A stretch of 64,000 bases of DNA from Dillenia suffruticosa (taxonomy: Eukaryota; Streptophyta; Magnoliopsida; Dilleniales; Dilleniaceae): the NCBI GenBank assembly GCA_033439265.1, contig JAVTVX010000010.1:12942001-13006000 (forward strand), given 5' to 3'. The notes under the pieces were generated by a model. The model made no database searches, had not been told where the DNA came from, and saw only the letters and a program-made list of their open reading frames with translations. Both the position numbers and the translations under genes were made by a program. This document shows, one piece after another, positions 1-9,578 of this stretch; the stretch's first letter is position 1, and each line of letters begins with the position of its first letter.

Positions 1-269
1 ACCCATTTGCTTGCGCCACAGATGTTCTGAAGCTGGCCGTGTGTAGTACACTGCTGAATGGCTTGAAAAATGGCACTGTGGCCGCTCCCCAATCTACAGC
101 CTGCTGCTCACTGCTTGATCCCTTGATTGACATAGAGGCCGCTGTATGCCTTTGCACTGCAATTAAAGCCAATATATTGGGTATTATCCACCTTGACGTG
201 CAAGTGTCCCTTACCTTGATTCTTGGTGCTTGTGGAAAGGATGTTCCACTATCGTACACATGCAACTGA
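1..269 (+). CDS. Hybrid proline-rich protein (8-cysteine motif), 5'-truncated by window
   Basis: The open frame enters at the left edge (codons in frame from base 3) and stops at 267-269. It encodes most of an eight-cysteine-motif (8CM) domain of the plant HyPRP / 14-kDa proline-rich / DC2.15-EARLI1-like family: a CATDVLKLAVC start, the CC pair, the CLC triplet and two final cysteines, ending YTCN. HyPRPs are secreted cell-wall or plasma-membrane-associated proteins; the 8CM is a lipid-transfer-like four-helix fold. The signal peptide and proline-rich linker lie upstream of the window. It is nearly identical to the plus-strand genes at 3295 and 7145, but has IIHLDVQV where they have IIGLDLHV, and an L for P near the C-terminus. 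No lesion is visible in the part present. It is the first member of the tandem array. Confidence 0.85.
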   Translation, partial: PFACATDVLKLAVCSTLLNGLKNGTVAAPQSTACCSLLDPLIDIEAAVCLCTAIKANILGIIHLDVQVSLTLILGACGKDVPLSYTCN

Positions 270-1927
270 GCATCCTAGAGCCATCCTATTCTTTTTCTCA
301 CTTCAGTAGTACTTCCGGTTTTTTGTTCCTCATGTAAAGTCGGAACATCAATTGTGTTCCAACTTCATTTTTGTCATGAATAATACAAATTTTCCTTCAA
401 TTTATGGGACTTCGTCATTCTACCTCATGCGAATGGACTATTAGATTACACGTAAGCTATATATATATAGATGAATTTTTTGCTCGATGGAACATCACCT
501 AAAAGCCCATTATCATAAGATTTGAAGTCTTTCGCATGCAGGGCCCATCGAACATAACACACTCGAAACGTGTTGTCAATATTGTATTTATATTTCAAAC
601 GGATAGACACAATCCACCCTTTCAATACACCTTAATCGGTCCCCCCTCATTAACCGCCTACTTAGCTTCCAAACCTTCTTAGTACTACACACCCTCATTT
701 GGTTAAGGACAACATTTGACTTCCTTTGGAGCACGGAGTCAATCTCTCATAATTGAAAAGAAAATTTTTTACCGCTGTCGATAAGGAAAAATCTTCTAGA
801 ATCAGAACTTCCCAAAATAATAATATTTCAAATTTTTGGATATCTCTCATTGTGATCCTCATAATCTCGAGACGTCTCTATGAGGAAATTAGGCCTTTTA
901 ACACCCTGGATGCATACGAAACTTGCACCAACAATCTATACCTTGGCTAGGCCGATCAGGTAAGTTCCTTTGCTCTCAAAATTTACAAAAAGCACACAAA
1001 GATTTACAGAGTTTCCTTTCGATCTGTTCTTTCTCTTTCGAAAACCGCTCTCTAACTTGAATATTGAAGTTTCTCCCATAGGAGCACTCTCCTGTGATTT
1101 TATGCAGGTCTCATCAATCAAAATCTTCAAACAACCACCGTCCCATTCAAGTAAGCGGAGCCCTCATATGTGGAGTCTAGACTCACTTCCAACATCCACC
1201 TCCAACACTAGTATTCCTATAAAGATCAATGATCAGAGTAATCAATGAATAGCCGTAATATTTATTAAAATAAATCAAGAATTGATCATAGCCGTAATTT
1301 TTTTCCGTAATATTTATCCTTAATTAAAATAAATCGAGAATTGATCATAACAGTGTATTAATTTTATCAAAATTATATATAATTTTTAATTATTGGCCAC
1401 CTTTGACCAAGATTTGTGGGGCTCATTGTTACTGATTGATCGCAGGTGGGGTTTGAACCATAGAAGTCAATTTCGCTAGAGATGGAGACCTTATAAGACA
1501 ATCATAAGACAAGGTAACAGACCTTAACATATAACAAATTTCGTATATAAAATTTCTTAAGACTTGGGTTCACGAAAATTTTGCAATAACGTCTACCGGG
1601 TTTAGGGAAACTTTATGATTATCTGAATTGTTATACCTGCAGGCTAAAAGTGATTGGCATGCAGAAGAGAACTCTTATTATAGACCTTTGCCAAGTCATG
1701 ACCTTGTTCTGAAATTGCTCTCAAATGGTACACTTACAAACCAAACAAGTACCTTCTTGTAAATTAAATTGAAAAGAAAAGGAAAGTAGAAGTAGATAGA
1801 AGAAACATGACCGTCAAACACATGGTTTGACAAGCACAGACATAGGAACGAGAAAATAAATATAATCACCCACTCATCAACACTCAAAAGCAAATAGAGA
1901 GAAAACGACTAATATAACATTAACTAA
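270..1927. other. Spacer of array module 1 with an unrelated insert
   Basis: The first ~190 bases match the 3' flanks of the genes at 3295 and 7145. Similarity then breaks near 460 and resumes near 1230 at the phrase agtaatcaatgaatagcc, which also occurs at 3980 and 7835. About 770 bases in between are private to this module and hold no convincing gene. The 65- to 69-codon open frame found in the corresponding place of modules 2 and 3 is absent here. From 1230 to 1927 the sequence again parallels the 8340-9061 spacer. Confidence 0.55.
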
Positions 1928-2318
1928 TTAAGCGTATTTGAAATGTTCAGGAACCTTCTCGCCACAGTAGTTCAAGAGCAAGCTCAAGGAGAGAGGAATG
2001 TCAAGTTTAATGCCCAAAACATTAGCCTTAATAGCGGTGCAAAGGCAAACAGCAGCCTCCAAATCAACAAAACCCTCAATGAGACTGCGGCAAGGCGTCT
2101 TTGGTGGAGTACCAATCTTGATTTTCAACAAGTATTCCGACACGTTTGCGCATACTCCTAGTTTTAGGGTGTCTTCGGGACAGGTTGGCGGGCTTAGGAG
2201 GTCATGGGGGTGCTAATGGTGGTGATGGGCAAGCTTTGTGGTTGGCAGAGTCCAAAGAAAAGAAGAGGAGATTGAGAGCAACGAGAAGAGCACTTGTTGC
2301 TTGAGCTCTTGAATCCTC
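1928..2318 (-). pseudogene. Broken HyPRP, minus-strand subtype
   Basis: This is a clear paralogue of the intact minus-strand gene at 9062-9478. Four kinds of damage are visible. The ancestral start codon (aligned to 2316-2318) reads GAG instead of ATG. The proline-rich linker is shortened and carries an in-frame TAG at 2213-2215 (reverse strand). The CC pair of the 8CM has become CR. The last cysteine has become tyrosine (ending FKYA instead of FKCS), so two of eight cysteines are gone. The TATA sequence found upstream of the intact copy (reverse of tttttata) reads tctcatgg in the corresponding place here. The 71-codon frame downstream of the stop is still open, which suggests fairly recent loss. 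Once it would have encoded a secreted 8CM protein. Confidence 0.85.
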
Positions 2319-3204
2319 TGCAAATAGAATTATTTTTTAGGCCGACTTTGGTGTCTAGGCTCTTGGGGTGGTGAGCATAACAGTGACCATGGTTCGGTTC
2401 TCATGGTAAACTTTCTCACGTAATTGGGAATTAAATACATTTTTTCTTTTGTCCTGGAGAACGCAGCTGGCAGCTGGACACAACAATGGTGAATGTGGAC
2501 CAGGTGCGTTTTATTGTCCCAATTCAATGCTGATGATACCCAATTTGACGGCGGAAACTTTTTAATCCCAATTCAATCTCTTATAGTTACCTGTTGAGAA
2601 AAAAAATTTTTAACAAATTTAAACCTCTCTAAACTCTATAAGAATTTAATTCTCTTTAGAATCTCAAAAAAAAATTCTAAAATTCTAAATCTTTTTTAAT
2701 ATCAAAGAATTCTAAATATTTTAAAAGCTTGTCATTTCAGAAGATCTCACATAAAAGAGAAATAGGATTTTCTATACCTGTTATATTCATTGTTGATAAA
2801 TATCAATGGACTAAAATGCCTTCAAAGCCTAAAGTAAGATGCATTTCTAAGGATTTTTCATTACGGTTTTTGGGCGGAGTGGGTCAATTAGTTAAATTGT
2901 TCTGTTTCTGACTATACACGTATATAATTAAAGTTAATTCAGAGTCAAAGAAATGTGATAAAAATGAGTATCTCCTTGAACTTGGCACAATTGGCTAACA
3001 CTTCGGCAGGAATGTAGAGGAAAAAGGTGTCCAAAAATCACCATATGAATACCTGGAGTTACTAGACCACCGGCTCAGTCACAACTACACATGCTACGAC
3101 TGGAGCCAAAATAGGGATCAGAATGTTCATTCCCAACCACATTCACCTCAGTAATCTTCTCCCATATTTGCAAAGACCATAACAAACCATTCAAAATATA
3201 GTTC
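2319..3204. other. Intergenic, promoter-side flank of the 3295 gene
   Basis: From roughly 2790 onward the sequence is paralogous to 6640-7030 upstream of the gene at 7145 (shared stretches such as aaagtaagatgcatttctaa), so it is duplicated promoter DNA. Bases 2580-2780 are low-complexity AT-rich sequence. No gene is seen. Confidence 0.5.
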
Positions 3205-3212
3205 TATAAATA
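3205..3212 (+). promoter_or_regulatory. TATA box of HyPRP gene at 3295
   Basis: TATAAATA lies 83 bases before the ATG, inside the phrase ctataaataccatccctcgcc. The same phrase occurs upstream of the paralogue at 7145, supporting a shared core promoter. Confidence 0.6.
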
Positions 3213-3294
3213 CCATCCCTCGCCACAAACATCATTTGCCAGGACTCAATTACCTCCTCCTTTTTCTTTTTAAACGGTGAGATTTGCGGTCATT

Positions 3295-3747
3295 ATGGCA
3301 TCATCAGAAATTTCAATTTCAACTGCTCTTTTCCTGATACTAAACCTTCTTTTCTTTAGCACGGTGAGCTCTACCGATACCAAGGTGTGCTCTAAGAACT
3401 CATCCTGCCCTGACCCTCAGGTTACACCAAAGCCCACACCTGTCCCCATGTCACCGGTTAGCCCACCACCAAATCGAGACCCATTCACTTGCGCCACAGA
3501 TGTGCTGAAGCTGGCCGTGTGTAGTACACTGCTGAATGGCTTGAAAAATGGCACTGTGGCCGCTCCCCAATCTACAGCTTGCTGCTCACTGCTTGATCCC
3601 TTGATTGACATAGAGGCTGCTGTATGCCTTTGCACTGCAATTAAAGCCAATATATTGGGTATTATCGGCCTTGACTTGCACGTGTCCCTTACCTTGATTC
3701 TTGGTGCTTGTGGAAAGGATGTTCCCCCATCGTACACATGCAACTGA
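3295..3747 (+). CDS. Hybrid proline-rich protein (8-cysteine motif), intact
   Basis: An intronless 150-aa secreted protein. An upstream GTG extends the frame, but the ATG at 3295 is the better start because it begins directly with a signal peptide (hydrophobic core FLILNLLFFSTV, cleavage expected after about residue 26). A short proline-rich linker follows (KPTPVPMSPVSPPP), then the complete 8CM (C, C, CC, CLC, C, C) to the C-terminus. Two extra cysteines (KVC, SSC) precede the linker, which is unusual for classic HyPRPs. Family members are cell-wall-linked proteins implicated in cell extension, cold tolerance and priming of defence; which applies here cannot be read from sequence. It is the plus gene of array module 2; its 3' flank is shared with the 7145 copy until about 4610. 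Confidence 0.92.
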   Translation: MASSEISISTALFLILNLLFFSTVSSTDTKVCSKNSSCPDPQVTPKPTPVPMSPVSPPPNRDPFTCATDVLKLAVCSTLLNGLKNGTVAAPQSTACCSLLDPLIDIEAAVCLCTAIKANILGIIGLDLHVSLTLILGACGKDVPPSYTCN

Positions 3748-4067
3748 GCATCCTAGAGCCATCCTATTCTTTTTCTCGCTTCAGTAGTGCTTCTGGTTTC
3801 TTGTTCCTCATTGAAAGCTGGAACATCAATTGTGTTCTAGCTTCATTTTTGTCGTGAATAATATAATATTTCTTTCAATTTATGGGACTTCGTCGTTCAA
3901 ACTCATGCGAATAGACTATTAGATATATAATAGTTATAATATATATGAATTTTCTATCATTCCCATAAATATTGATAGTCACAGCAATCAATGAATAGCC
4001 GCGTATTCAAGCATTGGTAATTATTTTTTTAATACTCTGTTGTAGGAATTATAAAATAATTCATATT

Positions 4068-4265
4068 ATGAGAATAGTGACAGATGTTAAAAAGACAAAA
4101 CAAAACACCCGATTCGCTGCTGGTATCTCCTATAATTTTGGTCAACTTGGTTTCAAATGCAATATGTTCATGGAATTGAAACTTTTAGTTGTGCGATGGG
4201 TTCCAGAAGAGATCCAGAATTTGGCTTCGAAAGATGCTAGTCACGAGTGCTTGCTTAATCTCTAG
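4068..4265 (+). other. Small open frame (65 aa) conserved between array modules 2 and 3
   Basis: An ATG-initiated frame starting MRIVTDVKKTKQNTRF and ending HECLLNL, about 320 bases downstream of the HyPRP gene. Its paralogue at 7918-8127 is also fully open despite several substitutions and a 12-base (four-codon) in-frame length difference. I do not recognise the protein; no signal peptide or domain is visible. It could be a small gene, a decayed exon of something larger, or chance preservation in a young duplication. Confidence 0.25.
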
Positions 4266-4609
4266 CAAGCACAGACAAATTTACTAACGAAGTATATCAA
4301 TAAAATCTTTGTCTGATCGCATGAATCATATGATCATCTTTCCACAATTATTCCACCAACTAAAAAAAAAAAAAAATCACCTTGTCATTCTTAACAATAA
4401 GAGTGTGCAGAATTTGCATCTAGGAAATTACTTAACTTCATCATGTGCCATGCCTTTACTGGCCAGAAAATTTTTTCCTTAATGAAAATAAAACGAAAAT
4501 ATCGATCAATCATATCAGCATTAATTTTCTCAAAATAATATATAGCTTTCAATTATTGGCCACGTTTGACCAAGATTTGTGTGGCTCATTGTGGTTGATT
4601 GTGAATTAA

Positions 4610-6630
4610 AAATTATATTTTTAATTAAACTTACATCAAATTTTAATATGATAGGGTTTAAACTTGAAAATTAGTCCTATACTTAGACCCAATTTTATTA
4701 TTTGCTTGGGCGTCTTAAGCTTGATGATCCATATACTTTAAATTGGGTCTAGAGTTAAGACCAATTTTATAATTCAACATATCAAAATAACTATACTTTA
4801 CTTAATGAGTTTTACTAATCGAATCTGCTAGAAAATCTCGTTTTATATTTGAGAATTGAGGCCGTGAGAGCACAACTTGAATTAAAAATGATTCACAATT
4901 TTGACCTCATTAATAAGTCCAAAATCAAACACTTAATTATTTAATTAAACTCAATGGTCTATTAAAGTCTATTAAAGTCTATTCAGAATCCAAACACCCA
5001 AATTTTCTTAATTTCAAAAACCGAAAATTTTAATTTTTTTTAATGATTTAAGCATAAAAGGATCTGATATCACTTGTTGGGACTGATTTAATGAAAACTC
5101 TCATCAATATATAAACTAAATAATTCTAAATTTATATGTCAAATTATTAAGAAATTACATATAATTAAATATGACAACCGATAAAAAAGTAACCCTAAAT
5201 CCATGCTTTCAAATATCCTTCAATAATTTTCAACGGAAGCTAATTGCAAGCCTTTAAGAATCTTTATGTTCTTTCTAAAAAAAATTTGTAACTGATAGAA
5301 TGTTAAGAATGGAAGAATACGCTAGATCCGAGAATCACAATCCCTATTTAAAGATATGTGTTATCTTTTGACATATCTAACGAAACTCATCACCGAGATA
5401 TGAATTATCCTTTAACTTTCTGTACATATAGGAATCATACCTTATTAGATACTCTGAAATCTAAAATTAACTAAAATTTTAGTAGATCATTTTTCTATGA
5501 ACTCATCGTATATAACATATAATTATTTTACATATTAATCCAATATTGAATTAAATGATCTAACAATTGCAACCCATGACTTGATGAATTTGATTATTAT
5601 TTTTACCCGAAACGTTTCATTCATTTTTATTAAAAAGAATATTCAAAAAAGAAGATAGAGCTTATTTTATCCAAATATATTCTTTCCGGTGAAAACAATT
5701 AGCAATGGGAAATAAAAAGAAAAAGCTTTTAATAATATGGATAGCGGATTATTTTTTACCCTTCATTTGTTCTGGCCACGCGGAAAGACACTGCCACATC
5801 ATGTGATTACATACTTGAAAGTATCGGTAAAATATAAAATAATTAATAATATTTATTTGAATAATTTAATATTTTGGAATGGGTTATAATTAGATAAAAA
5901 TATAAAATGATTATTAAAACAAGAAATTCTAAATTTAAATCGTATCAAGAACGTATTATTCACCTTCTTTTTATTTGATTCAAATAATTTGTTCTTGAGC
6001 ACTTTGGACTTTACCCAGAAAAGGCTGGGCCTGGGCCATATGGTGAACTGCACCTCTTATAATTATTTATGAAAAAATTATTGTATTTTATCGTCGGTGA
6101 ATAATTACGTCTCGACTATAAAACATTTCGTGACTAAAAAGTCTGATAAATTGCATCGAGCAACATTCAATTTCTTGAGTTGTCAATTTAATATAGTAAT
6201 TTAACTTTTATTTATAAATATTTATATTTTTTATTTTAACTATAAAATATTGTAAAGAAATAAATTAAGATAAACTAAAAAAAAAAATTAAGTTTTTTCG
6301 GATTCCAACCAAAGCCCATATTGGTTCCAACTTTATTTGATTTAGATCTTCCTAAATCAGTTGCATGTATACCATCACTTGGCGATCATATTAGTTTTCA
6401 AAGTCAAAATACAAAGTAATCCTACATATAGATCAAATACTTTTTTTAATCAGAAACAACAATTCACATCAATATATTTTGAATTATTTTTAATCAGTTC
6501 ATTAATTTGATTTTGATCAATTCAATAAATTTAAAATTAGTTAAAAACGTATTAATATAAATTATCGAATATAAAATTTAATCTTTCAAAATTTATTTAC
6601 TCCACATGACGTTATTCTCTAAAATGAATA
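4610..6630. mobile_element. ~2 kb non-array segment replacing the minus-strand HyPRP of module 2, contains copia-type LTR
   Basis: Paralogy with modules 1 and 3 stops near 4610, in the middle of the shared spacer, and resumes near 6630 in the promoter-side flank of the next plus gene. The expected minus-strand gene is absent. The only recognisable element inside is the LTR at 5075-5565 with its primer-binding-site-like sequence; the rest is AT-rich with no coding capacity seen. Whether one insertion plus deletion or several events produced it cannot be decided from one copy. Confidence 0.5.
5075..5565 (-). mobile_element. Ty1/copia-type LTR, minus orientation
   Basis: On the plus strand the segment begins TGTTGGGACTG and ends GATCTAACA, i.e. 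it has TG...CA ends with inverted TGTT/AACA termini, 491 bp. Immediately outside the left end, bases 5061-5073 read on the reverse strand gtgatatcagatc, close to the initiator-tRNA-Met primer-binding site typical of copia elements (TGGTATCAGAG), at the usual two-base spacing. So this is the 5' LTR of a minus-strand element; gag-pol is missing, with at most about 450 bp of internal sequence left. No second LTR or target duplication was found. Confidence 0.65.
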
Positions 6631-7032
6631 TTAATGGACCGAAATGACTTCGAAACCTAAAGTAAGGTGCATTTCTAAGGATTTTTCGTTACGGTTTTTG
6701 GATAGAGTGGATCAATTAATTAAATTGCTCCGTTTCCACTATATAAATATATAATTAAAATTAATTCAAAGTCAAAGAATGGAGATAAAAATGAGTATCT
6801 CCTTGGACTTGGCACAATCGACTATCACTTCGGCAGGAACATAGAGGAAAATGGTGTCCGAAAATCATCATATGAATACCTGAATTCATTAGACCATTGG
6901 CTTAGTCACAACAACACATGCCATGGCTAGAGCTAAAATAGGAATCAGAATGTTTCATTCCCCACCACATTCACCTCAGTAATCTTCTCCTACATTTGCA
7001 TAGATCATAACGGACTATTCAAGATATGATCC

Positions 7033-7040
7033 TATAAATA
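7033..7040 (+). promoter_or_regulatory. TATA box of HyPRP gene at 7145
   Basis: TATAAATA 105 bases before the ATG, in the same context as the TATA box at 3205. Confidence 0.6.
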
Positions 7041-7144
7041 CCATCCCTCGCCAATCAACCCTCTCATCGCACCGGACACAAACATCATTTGCCTCGACTC
7101 AATCACCTCCCTTTTCTCTTTAAACAGTGAGATTTTCAATCATT

Positions 7145-7597
7145 ATGGCAACACCAGAAACTTCGATTCCAATCGCTCTTTTCCTAATACTGAACCTTCT
7201 TTTCCTTAGCACGGTGAACTCTACCGACACCAAGGTGTGCTCTAAGAACACATCCTGCCCTGACCCTCCTGTTCCACCAAAACCTACACCTGTTCCTGTG
7301 TCACCAGTTAGCCCACTACAAAATCGAGACCCATTGACCTGCGCCACAGATGTGCTGAAGCTGGCCGTGTGTAGTACACTGCTAAATGGTTTGAAAAATG
7401 GCACCGTGGCCGCTCCCCAATCTACAGCCTGCTGCTCACTGCTTGATCCCTTGATTAACATAGAGGCCGCTGTATGCCTTTGCACTGCAATTAAAGCCAA
7501 TATATTGGGTATTATCGGCCTTGACTTGCACGTGTCCCTTACCTTGATTCTTGGTGCTTGTGGAAAGGATGTTCCCCCATCGTACACATGCAACTGA
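7145..7597 (+). CDS. Hybrid proline-rich protein (8-cysteine motif), intact
   Basis: An intronless 150-aa paralogue of the 3295 gene, same length and architecture: signal peptide from the ATG at 7145 (core FLILNLLFLSTV), two extra cysteines, a short proline-rich linker (PPKPTPVPVSPVSP) and a complete 8CM ending YTCN. An upstream GTG is rejected as start for the same reason as in the paralogue. By hand count, the 8CM coding part differs from the 3295 gene at about 6 of 262 bases, only one of them changing an amino acid, whereas the first ~200 coding bases differ at about 26. The domain is therefore conserved while signal peptide and linker drift. Expected to be exported to the wall or plasma membrane. 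Plus gene of array module 3. Confidence 0.92.
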   Translation: MATPETSIPIALFLILNLLFLSTVNSTDTKVCSKNTSCPDPPVPPKPTPVPVSPVSPLQNRDPLTCATDVLKLAVCSTLLNGLKNGTVAAPQSTACCSLLDPLINIEAAVCLCTAIKANILGIIGLDLHVSLTLILGACGKDVPPSYTCN

Positions 7598-7917
7598 GCA
7601 TCCTAGAGCCATCCTATTCTTTTTCTCGCTTCAGTAGTACTTCCGGTTTCTTGTTCCTCATTGAAAGCTGGAATATCAATTGTGTTCCAGCTTCTTTTTG
7701 GTCATGAATAATACAATTTTTCCTTTAATTTATGGGACTTCGTCATTCTACCTCACACGAATGGACTATTAGATATATAATAGTTATATTATATATGAAT
7801 TTTCTATCATTCCCATAAATATTGATAGTCACAGTAATCAATGAATAGCCCTGTATTCAATCATCACTAATTATTTTTTTAATACTCTGTTATAGGAATT
7901 ATAGAATAATTCATATT

Positions 7918-8127
7918 ATGAGAATAGTGACAAATGTTAAAAAGACAAAACAAAACACCCGATTTGCTACTGGGCTGTTATTCAGTATCTCCTATAATTT
8001 TGGTCAACTTGGTTTAAAATACAATATGTTCATGGAATTGAGCCTTTTAGTTATACGATGGGTTCCGGAGGAGATTCAGAATTTAGCAAGGAAAGATGCT
8101 AGTCACGAGTGCTTGCTTGATCTCTAG
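7918..8127 (+). other. Small open frame (69 aa), paralogue of 4068-4265
   Basis: Starts MRIVTNVKKTKQNTRF, ends HECLLDL, and carries four extra residues (LLFS region) relative to the module 2 copy, an indel that preserves the frame. Position relative to the HyPRP gene is the same (about 320 bases downstream). Unrecognised; see the module 2 entry for alternatives. Confidence 0.25.
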
Positions 8128-9061
8128 CAAGCACGGACAAAGTTACTAATGAAGTATATTAATAAATTCTTTGTCTGTTCGCATAAATCATATGATCATC
8201 TTTCCACAATTATTCCACCAACTAAAAAAAAATCCCCCCTTGTCATGCTTAACAATAAGAGTGTGCAGAATTTGCATCTAGGAAATTACTTCACTTCATC
8301 TTGTGCTGTGCTTTACCAGTCAGAAAATTTTTTCCTTAATTTTTATCCTTAATTAAAATAAAATGAGAATTGATCATAACAGCATTAATTTTCTCAAAAT
8401 AATATATAGCTTTCAATATGGGCCACATTTGACCAAGATTTGTGTCGCGCATTGTGGTTGATTGATCACAAATGGGGTTTGAACCGTAGCAGGCAATTTG
8501 GCTAGAGTTGGAGTCACAATTCTCTCTCTCACACGTATCATTCAACCTATTTGTCCAATCATAAGACAAGATAACAGACCTTAAAATATAACAATTTTCG
8601 TACATAAAATTTCTTAGGATTTTGTTTGCAAAAATTTTGCATTAACCTCCACCAGGATTAGGGAAGCTTTATGGTTATCCGAATTGTTACACATGCGGTC
8701 TCCCAAAACCTGATGATCTCAGATTTAAATTCTTATACAATAATATAAAAAAAAAATCGTTAGACCTGTAGGTTAAAAGTGATTGGCGTGCAGAAGAAAA
8801 CTCTTATTATAGACCTACCAAGTCATGACCTTGTTCTGAAATTGCTCTCAAATGTTAACACTTACAAACAAAACAAATACCTTATTGCAAATTAAATTGA
8901 AAAGAAAAAGAAAGTAGAAGTAGATAGAAGAAACATGGCCATCAAACACAAAGTTTGACCAGCACACATAGGAGCACAGGAACGAGAAAATAAATATAAT
9001 CACCCACTCATCGACGCTCAAAAGCAAATAGAGAGAAACTGACTGATATAACACGAACTAA
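8128..9061. other. Spacer of array module 3
   Basis: Parallels 1300-1927 of module 1. It carries a ~75-base A-tailed insertion (about 8692-8767) absent from module 1, made of a short tRNA-like SINE sequence (cctgatgatctcagatttaa followed by an A-run). No gene seen. Confidence 0.45.
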
Positions 9062-9478
9062 CTAAGAGCATTTAAAACCTTCAGGAACCTTCTTGCCGCA
9101 GTAGTTCAAGAGCAAGCTCAAGGAGAGAGGAATGTCAAGCTTAATGCCCAAAACATTAGCCTTAATAGCAGTGCAAAGGCAAACAGCAGCCTCCAAATCA
9201 ACCAAACCCTCAATGAGACTGCAGCAAGGTGTCTTTGGTGGAGTACCGATCTTGATTTTCAACAAGTACTCCAACACGTTTGCACATACTCCTAGTTTTA
9301 AGGTGTCTTTGGGACAGGTGGCCGGCTTAGGACTAGGAGGGCATGGTGGTGGCGGTGGTGGTGGGCATGGGGGTGGTGGTGGTGGTGGGCAAGCTTTGTG
9401 GTTGGCAGAGACCAGAGAAAAGAAGAGAAGATTGAAAGCAACGAGAAGAGCACTTGTTGCCTGAGCTCTTGAAGCCAT
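9062..9478 (-). CDS. Proline-rich 14-kDa-type HyPRP with polyproline linker, intact
   Basis: An intronless 138-aa protein. Signal peptide [15 protein letters not shown]...FSLVSA, then a linker of polyproline runs broken by single cysteines (CPPPPPPPC repeats and SPKP), then a complete 8[36 protein letters not shown], a cysteine in LLNYCG and the final FKCS. This is the DC2.15 / 14-kDa proline-rich / EARLI1-like layout and a different subtype from the plus-strand neighbours. It is secreted and probably wall-associated. Its leader has a 22-base T-run on the plus strand (9490-9511), i.e. poly(A) in the mRNA starting 11 bases upstream of the ATG. The partner pseudogene at 1928 is its damaged paralogue. 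The glycine-rich frame on the opposite strand is a shadow of the polyproline codons. Confidence 0.93.
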   Translation of the reverse strand: MASRAQATSALLVAFNLLFFSLVSANHKACPPPPPPPCPPPPPPPCPPSPKPATCPKDTLKLGVCANVLEYLLKIKIGTPPKTPCCSLIEGLVDLEAAVCLCTAIKANVLGIKLDIPLSLSLLLNYCGKKVPEGFKCS

Positions 9479-9570
9479 TGCAAATAGAATTTTTTTTTTT
9501 TTTTTTTTTTTGGGCCGACTTTGGTGTTTAGGCTCTTTGGGTGGTGAGCATGGCAGTGACCATAGTTCGG

Positions 9571-9578
9571 TTTTTATA
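9571..9578 (-). promoter_or_regulatory. TATA box of minus-strand HyPRP
   Basis: Reverse-strand TATAAAAA, 92 bases upstream of the ATG at 9478. The corresponding site of the 1928 pseudogene is destroyed. Confidence 0.5.

Noticed and set aside
3417..3743. Long antisense frame over the HyPRP gene (similarly 7120-7593)
   Set aside because: It mirrors the conserved 8CM codons of the real plus-strand gene and has no signal or domain of its own.
9132..9464. Glycine-rich protein on the plus strand
   Set aside because: It is the complement of the polyproline linker of the intact minus-strand HyPRP.
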